From NCBI GenBank assembly GCA_900095095.1, contig FMBT01000600.1, positions 1-39,091 on the forward strand: a DNA stretch of 39,091 nt. The letters are read 5' to 3'. Shown piece after piece: positions 9,620 through 20,700 of the stretch. The notes beneath the pieces were generated by a model, which did not search any database, was not told where the DNA came from, and saw only the letters and a program-made list of their open reading frames with translations. The position numbers and the translations under genes were made by a program. The stretch comes from Fragilariopsis cylindrus CCMP1102. Its lineage: Eukaryota > Bacillariophyta > Bacillariophyceae > Bacillariales > Bacillariaceae. The stretch's first letter is position 1. Every line of letters starts with the position of its first letter.

Positions 9620-10834
9620 ATGAAGTTTCATTACTATGCCGTCGTCCTAGCAATCGCAGCCTTGTCTTGTAGTAGTAACACTCGATTCGGTGTAGTAAAC
9701 GCCCAAAGTGAAGCACCATCAGTTGGACCTACTGCCTCAATCGCAAGTAAAGGACCAAAAGAAACGAAAGCTCCTAACGCCAGTTATGGACCAATAGAAA
9801 CGAAAGCTCCTCACGCAAGTAATGGACCAATAGAAACGAAAGCTCCTCACGCAAGTAGAGGACCAATAGAAACGAAAGCTCCTCACGCAAGTAGAGGACC
9901 AAAAGAAACGAAAGCTCCTCACGCAAGTAATGGACCAAAAGAAACGAAAGCTCCTGCATCGCCTACTGCACCGACCGATGTACCTAGTATAGTACCTACA
10001 GGATCACCTACTGCATCGCCTACTGCATCGCCTACTGCATCGCCTACTGCATCACCAAGCTCATCACCAAGCTCATCACCTACAGGTATTAATCGGACAG
10101 GTGAATCTAGTGTTGTGGTTTTTGGAAGCGATCCCATTGCATTAGGTGATTTTCTAATGTTAATGGTGGTGACCGTAACACTGCAGATGGTAAATATAAT
10201 GTCATTGCTGGTGGTAAATTTAATTTCGCTGATCAAACATTTTCAACTATTTCGGGTGGACAATTTAATGTAGTCCAAAATTTTGAAGCAACGACATGTA
10301 CAATTTCTGGTGGACAAGCTAATTTCATTATTAACACTGCAAGAACCTCTGTTATTACTGGTGGAACAAGAAGTACAGTGTGTTTTGCAGTGAGTATAGA
10401 AGGAACAAATTGTTCCGGTTGTACAATTTCCGGTGGTCAACTTAATAAATGTAATGCTAGAGAAGCTGTAGGAACTGGTGGCAATTCTAATATTGTTACT
10501 ACTGGTGATCGTTCTGTTGTTACGGGTGGTAAAGATAATAAATCAGGTGGAACAAATGCTGTCATAATAGGTGGTAAAGATAATATTGCTGATGGTACCT
10601 TATCCATTGCTCTTGGTACTCAAGTTCAAGCTACGGAAGAAAGTTCGATGGTTATCAATTTAAATCCTGATGGTAAAAAAAAGTTTGGAATCAAAGAAGG
10701 CTGGTCAATTCATAGCTAATGCTGAAAGTTATGCATTCCAAATTGGACAGAACAATGATAGTCTTAGTATTCAGATTACAGAAGACAATATTCAAAATCT
10801 TATTGATGCATTAGAGAATGCTGCTGCCCCATGA
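9620..10834 (+). CDS. secreted repeat protein: KETK 12-mers, Pro stalk, GG-N roll
   Basis: A signal peptide (residues 1-28, ending VVNAQ) is followed by five 12-residue repeats and a partial sixth, of the form GP[KI]ETKAPHAS[NR], then a Ser/Thr-Pro stalk (SPTASPTASPTA, SPSSSPT). Such stalks are common in diatom wall-associated proteins. Next comes a region with at least eight GG-x-x-N units (ISGGQFN, VTGGKDN, IIGGKDN), resembling the left-handed beta-roll of YadA/hemagglutinin heads. The C-terminus reads AGQFIANAESYAFQIGQNN and ends ENAAAP. Two homopolymer shifts break the frame: T4 at 10150-10153 (one T short) and A8 at 10675-10682 (one A extra). After correction the frame is open to 10834. 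The signal and repeats are seen; a wall or adhesion role is inference. Confidence 0.75.
9752..9955 (+). repeat. 36-nt coding tandem repeat, 5.7 copies
   Basis: In-frame 36-nt units encode the 12-mer GP[KI]ETKAPHAS[NR]. Copies differ at only a few bases, so the array is young or homogenised. KETK occurs three times and IETK three times. Confidence 0.9.
9957..10083 (+). repeat. 12-nt coding repeat of the Pro-Ser/Thr stalk
   Basis: GCATCGCCTACT-type units encode ASPT, followed by variants encoding SSPS. This is a second, shorter-period repeat right after the 36-nt array in the same frame. Confidence 0.85.
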
Positions 10835-11495
10835 ATGATATAAAACAAGAAATAATATAGTATGAAATCAATAAATGAGGATGAAAAAGTATAATAAAAT
10901 GAGAAAAGAAATGAAAGTGAAAGTGATACGACGTCGTAGATACTGTGAGTCCAAACCAAAGAACATTGCATAGAACTAAACAATACATAAAACCCACTCT
11001 CCGAGCTAAAAATATAACTTTGTAGTTACTGTACTATACTGTACTGCACTGTAGTAAACGTTTTACAGTCATGGATGGATGGATGGATGGATATACAATT
11101 AATTAAAGCAAGATAATAGGTACTAGTACTATACTGTTTCAATTAGATAAGAATAAAACATATAGACGCGTGTACTATTGAAATATGCAGGTACAAAGTA
11201 GAGTTTAACTGTTTTTATTTCTTATTCTGTTCTGTAATATTATATATCAGGTTTTGTATACTGTCTAGCTATTATTCATTTGCCAGTTTTCAACTGATAT
11301 ATTTGTATAAATGACATGCATGTAGTATATATAACACAAACTAGGACGATGAATAATATGCGTGTGCTATATATATGAAGATCTCTTCTGAGTCTTTAGT
11401 TTTCTTAAGGGACTACAGTAGTTAGTAGTTGAGTGTGTTCCTTTTTTCTTTTTCTTACTTCTTTTTCTTGCTCTTCTTTTTTAGTGTTCTTCTAT
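10835..11495. other. convergent intergenic region
   Basis: Lies between the converging secreted-repeat and SET genes. It has a run of overlapping TACTGTA-type words (about 11028-11056), a GGAT microsatellite (about 11071-11092) and TATATA blocks. No coding sequence supported. Confidence 0.5.
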
Positions 11496-14400
11496 TTATT
11501 CCGTGCTTGCAGCCGAGTTGACTCCAAGTGGTTCTGGACTTGGTTTTCGTCTCCAATACGAAAGTTCTGTAATGGAGGTTTAATGAACGTATGTATGCAG
11601 TAGGTAGTATTGATTAATGGTGGAATGTGGGAATGTAAAAGCACGAAGAAGAAATGAATGAGTGAGTGAGTGAATGAGTGACTTATTGTAGTGAGTGATT
11701 TGAGTTTATGGATTCTTTTAAAGTGAATCCTACATTGCAAAGTTGCACTACAGCAGTAGTTTGTTGGCATATCATTATTATCATATAATAGTAAACGTAC
11801 CTTCACCCTTTTTAATATCACGAGTTGCAAATAAACTACCCCCATCTTGACAACCAAAGTCATATGTGTATAAATTATATTCTTTTTTGGTTGGTTTCCA
11901 TCCTATATTAACCTTGGACATCATAATGGTTTGTTCAATACTATTATTATCATTGCCGCTCATTGAAAAGTCAATATCAATTCCATTCATCATAGACATA
12001 TCATCAAATGCAATACATAACATTTTACCATCATTGGTATTGTACGTCCAATCGACTATATCACATGCCATTGCATTATCACCAGCCACTAATATCTGTT
12101 CCAAAAATCGATAATATTGTACCATCGGATAAAATTGTACAGTTGTCGATGGTTGCCAAATTTGTGTCCCACTGGGAATATCTTCTGTGGCGTATACAGC
12201 ACGACGGTGGTTGTCTGTATCGAACCTTACTTCGTACATGTTTTGGATGAATGCCATACCATTATTATTATCATGATTTACAATAGGATAACCTTTAAAT
12301 GCACTTGTACTGTACGTATCAGTTACGTCATACTCCTCTTGAATTGTTGATTTTGTTTCACTTGATTTAAATGTTGATACATAATAATCAAACAAATCAT
12401 TCCAATCATCCTTACCATAGATAAATTCAGGATCAGATTCATCATAGCAATGAATTGAATCTAATATTGGTTGTTTCTTTTTCGAATCTTGTAGTTCATC
12501 TTCACCACCTGTGATAAGGAATGTACGCCAATCATCAATTGTTGGTTTGTACAATTCAGGTTCATCATCTTTTGGATTGTATGCGTATCGTAATTCTATA
12601 AGAATGGTATGGTATAGTAAAATATAGTATAGGCGTGATTGTTCGTTGACAAGAGATTGAAGCAAGGCAAGAAAAAGTAGAAGAATAGTTGTGAGTAGAA
12701 GTCAGTAGGCAAAAAAAGTAGCAGCAGAATGCTCAGGGAACACACGACGTGTAACGAAAATGGAAAAGCAGCAAGCGAACAATAAACCGTAGTCATCATC
12801 GTGTCTTTCTTTATTTTAATCAGATGTATTGTAACAGTGTAACGTACCTTCTCCTGCTTGAATATCACGTTTCGCATAAAAACCACGATCCCGGCATGTA
12901 AAGCGTTCTTCATCAATTGTCTTTTTTCCATTATCATTGTCCATAATTGTATGCTTAATTAAATTATTTGCTGTATAATTAGTAAAACCATTATTTAATA
13001 ACGAACCTTCATCGAATGACAAACAGACCATTTTATCTTTTTTATCATACCGATTAGTAATTTCCATTGACGACCAGATAATTGAATCACAGGCTAAGGA
13101 TTGTAGATGACGATTATTATTATTAAAATCCGGATCCTTAATACGATCAATAAATTTTCGAAAATCAGTGGGTGGATGAAATTCCGCAATATTTTTTGGA
13201 TTATAGACATAGGTACCTTCTTTAATAAATTCGGTGGCATAGACAGCTCGTCCTAATTTTTCATTATATTTGATTTCAATTGGTACTTCAAAACCGGTGG
13301 TTAATGGTTCATCAATATTATTTGAAAATACTTTCCGTGCTTCTTTATAGTCTGGTATATTAGTGGATGTGACTGCTAAATAATTTGTACGTAATGGTTC
13401 CCATGTATCAGCGGGTGTTGGTATATTGGAATAAAATTGCATACCATTGGATTCTTCCATTTGTTCATCGTCATAATTATCAATTATACCATGTGTATCA
13501 TTCGCATTTGGACATGTTCCGATACCATTAAAATTAATATCATCTAATAAATCCGATTGTTGTCGGAATGGATTTTCATACCACGCATCCCATTCATCAC
13601 TACCAATAATCCATGGTTCATCTGAACCTTTATCAGGATTCGGAATGAATCGTACAAATTTTTTATATTCTTTTGGTTTTTCTACTGCTTTGGTCTTTTC
13701 TTCTTTCTCTAATTCTTTTTGTAATGCTTTTGTTAATGCTTCAATTTCAGTGGCATCATCTGGTGTTTCTTGTACATTAAAATCATAATTGTAACGTAAT
13801 TCTGTTTTTTTGTTTTGATTTGTTTGGATGGACGGTTGTGACGGTTTTGACGGGCAAAGAAAGGAAAAAAAAACGTTTTTTGGCATGAGTGAACGGATTA
13901 TGAGCAGAAGACTATAACTATGCTGACGACCGGGAGACGGACACGGACACGGGAGAAGAAAAGACGGGACAGGAAGAGAGTAACGACAGCAGAGCAATAG
14001 CAACGAAGATAAACGATGCGTACTAGTAGTGTGTTCGTGCGGTGTATGGGAATTAGATTGATCGAGATCGAGAGAGGTATGGTGTGCTTGAGGGATGTGT
14101 AGGATTTGGGCGTACGGGATAGTATGATATACATGATGATACCGAAGCGTTCTTGTTCGTATTCGTGCTCATGCACAGTTAGTTGGAGACGAAGGACGAC
14201 GACGACGACGCAGTAGCAGCAAGCACAAAGGAACGCACGCACACGCACATACAGGACCAAATGTGATAGGTGACTGATGGATGACCGTAGTAGCTGTCAC
14301 GAGAAGACAAAAGTGCAGCAAATCCAGATCTAGATCGTTGCTTTTGCCGTCTGCCGTCCAACATTTCCAAACACACACACACACACACACAGTCGCAATC

Positions 14401-16371
14401 GCAATCGCAAATCATCATCATACATACAAGTTACAGTCATTATTCACAATCATTTCACCAAATTAAAATCAAGACGTTGTATATATCATATCACGTACCT
14501 TCACCTTTATAAATATCACGTGTTGCATATAAGCCATATCCATAACCACAATTAAAATTATTCGATCGAATTGGTTTACCAGTTTTCTCATCTAATATTT
14601 GTCGAAATTCCATATTTAATTTGGCAGATTGTTCTTCTGGATCCGCATGATTAAATAATGAGGAATCATCTAACCGTAAACAATTCACTACATCATGGAC
14701 CATCACTCGACGTTTATGGATGGTTTTTGTACCATCCTCATTAGCAACCGATACATCATTATTAATTTCTTCAATTAAACCATCACGTTTCAGACCACGA
14801 TAACCTATACAGAATGGAGTTCAGACGAGTCGAGGCAGAAATTAATAAAGGAGGAAAAGAAAAAAAGAAGTTGTTAGAAAAAAAAAATAGATCGGTTCGA
14901 AAAAAAAATGAAATGAAGACAAAATAAATTTTGGCGCGCCATAACATAACCCTGCCATAATAAGCCATGAACCATGACAACAAAATTCAACTTCAAACTC
15001 AAATTATAACAGTTACAGTATATAATAGTAACAACAGTATAAGTAAAACGTACCCCACATTGCAATATCACATGCTAAATTATTAGCCTTCTTTGCTGAT
15101 AATGTATTATCTTCTAGGATACTTTCAATAAATGTTCGATAATCAGTGGGTGGATCAAATGTTACAAGACTATTAATCGATGTCCATATTAATGTATCTT
15201 TTGCAATGAATGTTTCAGTGGATACACTACGTCCTGCAATTAAATTATACGATATAGAATATGGTATTTGAATACCACTTTCACTCATTTGTTTTTCTTG
15301 TTCACTACTCTCATTATTTACAATACCAATTTCATTTTGTATTTCATCACGTTGAAATTTTGTCATATTATTTTGTCTATTACCAATTGTTTCATAATAT
15401 TTTTTATTTAAATAAGACCATGTATTAAATTTAGTTTTTGAATTATCTTGTATTGGTTCTGTCGAATATGGCAATTCACCATATCTGTCTCTTTCTTTTC
15501 TATTTGTACTAATTAATTTACCATCACTACGATAATGATTCCATAACATACCATGTGTATGATTAGCAAGAACACAACCTAAACTATCCAATAAAATATT
15601 TGTTTCACCAGTATCAAAAAAATTATTCCAATCAGATTCATCTGGTGAATATACAATATCATCTTCATCAGTACTACTTAATATAACAGCTTCTTGTAGA
15701 TTTGAGTTGAGTTTTGGTTCTTTATTAATTTGATATTCATCATCCGCATTAATATCAATACCCATATGGGTTTTATAATATTCTTCAATATTAATATCAT
15801 TGGCATCAATATACTTTGTTTTACCGGTATTATCTGTTTTTGGAAATAATTTCGATGCATCAATGATTTCACCATCTTTAAAATCATGTCTTGTCTTTAC
15901 TGCAAGAAGTGCTTTACGACGTTCAATTACTTCCGTTTCTTTACCATCATAAAAAGTTTGTTTTTCCTTTAAATTAAACCTTTCAGATGCTGCCTTTTCA
16001 TCTTTTATATCTTTATCAACAATTGATTTATACAATTTTTGTTCCTCTTCATGGTCAACAATTAACTTGTGAACATTACCACCCATACCTTCAGTTAACT
16101 TTGCTAAACGGGCTTTTAATGCTGACATATCATCATCAATTTTCTGTTTATTTTGTTTGACACATAATTCTTCAGGAGAATCAGAATTACTACCTCCACC
16201 ACTTGCACATGCCGGTGCAGGTGCAGAAGCAGTACCAGCATCTTTTGGGACTTGTGCTGGTGCTGTTTCACTAACAGCTGCTACTAGCACAGTAGAAGAA
16301 GACGACGACGATGACGACAGCAGGACAGCGAATAGTGTCGTCAAGACAACAGACGATAAACGAGCCATCAT
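11496..16371 (-). CDS. secreted protein with three SET-like modules, five exons
   Basis: Exons are 15054-16371, 14499-14804, 12848-13801, 11801-12595 and 11496-11566; joined they give 1,147 residues with no frameshift. Residues 1-33 are a signal peptide (LTTLFAVLL, poly-Ser), then an Ala/Pro stretch and a charged coiled coil (about 70-165). Each module has a D-W/E-W-x-x-[FW] segment, a SET-N-like motif (AGRSVSTETFI at about 379, GRAVYATEFI at 725, RRAVYATEDI at 990), a [PM]-x-x-[DQ][FY]R-x-F and ACD-x-x-x-W helix, and a SET-C end (YGLYATRDIYKGEEL, FYAKRDIQAGEEL, LFATRDIKKGEEL). SET domains transfer methyl groups to lysine. Module 1 keeps FNHADP, close to the NHxxxPN motif, and ends LRYNYDF; modules 2 and 3 have lost the NH and may be inactive. 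Three introns split GE|EL at the same codon phase, so modules equal exon units. Secretory entry is unusual for SET proteins. Confidence 0.8.
14377..14392. repeat. AC microsatellite in SET-gene intron 2
   Basis: A short AC run lies inside the intron 13802-14498. That intron also carries CGA/ACG repeats (about 14190-14215). No coding signal. Confidence 0.8.
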
Positions 16372-17700
16372 GATTTCTATTACTGTAAAGACGTTACGGT
16401 GCGATTGATCGATATGTTCTACAGATAATAAGCAGACTCTCTCTCTCTCTCTCTCTCTCTGTTTTATGATGTTACGATGTTATTACCTTTTAAAGATCTG
16501 ACAAGATGACAAGATGTAACACAGCAGGTAAAATGAATGAATGAGAAAGTAAGATATGAATTAGTTGTAGTACTGTAGGGCCAAGCAAAAGGATATCGAA
16601 TGGCGGAGAACTACTGTACGGAGGCAAATAGATTTTCGGCTGAACAGATTCTTCTTGTGTACTCGGAAAAAGATGTGAAGCAAGTAGGCCCAAGGAAATC
16701 GCCTTGAAAATTATAAGATTTCATACAAATTCGACTATCTCGACTAGTTCGAATCAATAAATTATTAGGCCCAAATGAATCGCCGACATATACTGTACAG
16801 AACTAAGTATGTACTCATAAATTTAAGAATGATCCCCCTTTTCTATTTGCCCTCTTTTTCTCGAGCAATGGAATAACAGTAATTCTTGGATCATCGTACA
16901 ATACATCCGTATAGTACGTACGAATCATATGCGCGAACGTTCTCGGCTAGTGCGTATAAGTACAGGCAGTACAAGTAGCTAATAACAAAAGACGATTTCA
17001 GTGAGAAGAATCATCGAATCGAATTCGAATCTTCAAAAGATAGATCTAATCCAAATAAACCGAAGCGAAGGTCCGAATATACTCTACTGGCGTAGCATGA
17101 CCTAATAAGAAAGAACTACAGTTTACTACAGAACATCAAAGATCAAATATAGTACTACAGATAGATAAACCAACAACAATAGAATACATCACATCAATGA
17201 AATAAAGCGGCAATCAAAACATTGCATGTGTATTATAGAGAGAACAGTAGTATTCATTCGCTTTAGTTCCCCCGCGATAGACCTTGTCTCTTGAAAGGAT
17301 CGTTATAGTAGTAGTAACACGTTTCATCAGTGACACGAGGGAGGGCATTTTGGTGGTGCATTGAGGTGCCGTGGTTCGGTGCAGAGACCGCGAATACTAG
17401 TACTACAAACGAATACAATTATTAGTGTACAGCAGTAGTTGCGGACTAAACTATTTTTTTTTTCTACGCACCCTCGGTGGTTAAAGCCAAATACGGTACG
17501 CGCTCGCAAATATTGTTGTTGGTAAATGAACAGAACAATCATAAAAAGATTGAAAGGGATTAAGATTCATTCGGCTCAAATATATTTTAAATTTAGATGA
17601 CATATTTTGCACGAATAACATATTGCATTTAGAAATAGATAAAGAGTAAAGGGCAGGGCAGTACTGTATTCATAAATGGATTGATTCGATGCATGCATAT
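16372..17700. other. 1.3 kb gene-free region between SET and lipase genes
   Basis: It holds the upstream region of the SET gene, including a CT microsatellite at about 16437-16460, and the 3' side of the lipase gene. TACTGTA-type words recur (16570, 16612, 16795, 17118, 17658). No frame has convincing protein character. Confidence 0.5.
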
Positions 17701-20700
17701 TTAGAAAGAATAAGAATTAGGCGTAAGGGCTACGTTTGCACACACCTCGGCAAAGGACTGATTGCCATCGGTTATTGGTTCGGGATAACCATAAAACTTG
17801 GTACATTCGCAAAGGACTGGACGAGGACCAGATCCGCACCTGAACAAGAGCTCACACAACGATCGAGTATTTGTGTGACAATTCAATGGGTTCGGTGATT
17901 TTGATAAGCAATTTATGTTTTGAAAGTTCTGGGCAACGTCGTCGATCCTTGGAACGATATCGTAGTGTGGAATAATATTGAAAGTATACTCGTTCAAGTC
18001 TTCGACTGTAATCGGTGGCTTGAAAGTCATCGACTTAACATCGCATTCACGCCAGATAGAGCGATAGCTTTGGTGTGAGTTTGGGCTGCAGAAAGAAAAG
18101 CGATTCCCCCGCCAAGTGAGTGTCCAGTCAAAGTTAAGACATCGTATTCTGGATTCTTTTTTTGCAGTTCAATAAATCTGTGAAGCAAAGAGAAAAACGG
18201 GTTTGCCAGTTTTAGACGAATTGGTGTGTTGACTGTAGAGAATACCGTTTGAATATTCCAAAAAATTACCATTGTAACAAATAAACTTACTCTGTTAATA
18301 TTTGGTAAAGATTCTTTTTTGATGGATCACCCGATGGAACCATGCTGATGACTTTCATAAGATCTGTCCATATATTGTATATAAAGAGATAAATTTCATA
18401 AAGGTTCAGGAAATGGAAATGATTGAATAGAAGAAATAAAAAGATTTAATGAAGATATTTTGGCATTAAACTCAAAGCTTACATGGCAATGGTAGAGTAA
18501 AGAGATCTCCAAAAGGCAGTCCGTAGCGAAGAATCTTAAATTGAATGAAACGAAATTAAATCAAATAAAGCACGGCAATGTGAGAGGACGCCAATTAACA
18601 AAAGGAATTACCGACATGACTAGTAGAAACAAATTGACAAGATACGTGACGGAACGTACCTGGATCAAAAATGCTGTCAGCCACAACTGACAATCAATCA
18701 ACATTTCGGTTTTACTTGATGTTCCTTTAGTTTGAAGAGAGAGAGAAAGAGAGACAGACAGACAGATAGACAGAATAAATGAGGAGAAAAATACATGTAA
18801 TAGTTAGCGAGTCGACAGTTCTGAAGTTTTTTAGTTTAGGGTGATAATAGACAAGACGAGAGGTGTATCAAACACAATGAAAACATACCTGTCACCGAGA
18901 TGATACCAGTAGTAGTACCCTTCTCAGTTATTACATTGAACAAGTAGAATTCACCAGGAATTGTTTTGTAGCCATATACGTCTAAAAAAGAATCCACCTT
19001 ATCAGTATCAATCGTCACATTGTCTCCAGATCGATCAAACCAAATTGGCAATGATTCTTTAACTACTGGTATATCCCGATAGGCCATGATAGACAAAAAT
19101 GCATAGTCAGCAAGAGACCACGTTGGCAGATCGTTTTCTTGAATATTCAGTTGATTCATGTTATATAGTGTGGTAACGATACAGTATGGAATGAGATTGA
19201 AATCGATGGAATCAGTAATTTTTAGAAAAAGCAAAACAATATTGATGAGTAAACTTAACTATAAAACAATAGAATGTATGTAATTTGACTCGATGCATTT
19301 TTTTATCCTTTCAGCACCTACCAAATGTTTTTCCAATTGCACACGTTGGGTATTGTATAGAATCATTGTTAGCTGGATAATAAAACTGGGGTAGCATAGT
19401 AAATTTTGTGTCAACACGTGTCCCCTGCAGTGGTTCAGTTTGTGACTGTGAATTGAAATTGAAATTGATGGAATCAATTTTTATTTAGAAAGAAAAACAA
19501 TAGTAATGAGTAAATTTAAAAATCAAACAACAATAAATGTATGTAATTTGACTCGATGCATTTTTCTAAATCTTTTTAACACCTACAATTGTCCAGATGC
19601 CACATAAGGCCAGCGCACCAAGCCCGAGAGCTGTCAGCCACAAATGTTTCGCTTTATCTGTAGAAATTTTCTCCTGGCAAATTCAACGAAGCAAGCAATA
19701 ATGTGTAAGTTCACAGTACAAAATGAGCATCTGAGAGAAAATACACACTGCAAGGAAGATCAGGCATGACAGAGTACTAAAAAGAAAGACTTACTACGAC
19801 ACCGTGTAATCGTGATTGATTCAACCAACGATCGGTACGAGATTTACCGGGTGCTAAATTCATTGTTCCTGTCTCTTCAATAACAGCTATGAAATTAATA
19901 TAATTTCGTACTCTAGATATTCCCACACTAATAGTATAGACAATAGCAATCCTGTACTGTCGACTACAATACAGTGTTATTAATGGAAATAGGTAACCAA
20001 TTACGATTTCCAAAAACATGATAACGTAACACAATGTTTGACTAGGCTCACTAACACGTAAAACTTTTGTTATAACATAGAGTCCAGTGTTAGGCCCTTC
20101 AATGAACGTCGAATCTCTTCTTCCTGCTCTAGGTGAACGTCGTCGCTGTTGCTCATGCTGTTGCTTTGATGACATCGATCTATCGCTGTTATTGCTTGTC
20201 AACCCTGTTGTATTAGCGGCAGCAGCAGCACCATTAGGGTACGAAGGAGTGGGAGTGGTGCTGCGGAGTGACACAGAATTGCTTGTATTGATGTCATCGA
20301 TAGTACCAGCATTAAAATCCTCAGCAGCAGTGGCAGGAACGGTCGCATTCTCTAAATCAAGAGTATGAGTATTCAAAGCATCGTTGTCGGTGATGGTGTT
20401 GAATTGATTACATACCCATCCGAATATTTTTTTTCCAGTAGTATTATCATTAGCATCATCTATACGGAATTCTTTTCTTTGTTTAACTAAATTAGAAATC
20501 AGTGCAACCTTTCGACGGACTTTCCAAATCATAATAATTAAAATTAGAATCAAAATAATTGATATAACAATAATAAAAGATTGATTTAAAGAAAACCAGG
20601 TCAAGAATGCAATAAACAGTAACATGATTATAATTATACCAACAATAAAGCAAATAAACGAACTTAAGATTTGATTCTTTGTCATTGCACCCTTTATTGT

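Noticed and set aside
9737..10236. Antisense frames opposite the KETK and Pro-Ser repeats
   Set aside because: They are mirror products of in-frame tandem repeats on the plus strand, where a signal peptide and sensible domains exist.
11496..16371. Interpretation as three or four separate tandem genes
   Set aside because: Only the first has a start and signal peptide; all internal pieces join through good GT-AG introns in one phase and complete the GEEL motif.
16737..16775. AGTTCGAATCA considered as a tRNA B box
   Set aside because: No matching A box, stems or pyrimidine terminator could be laid out around it.
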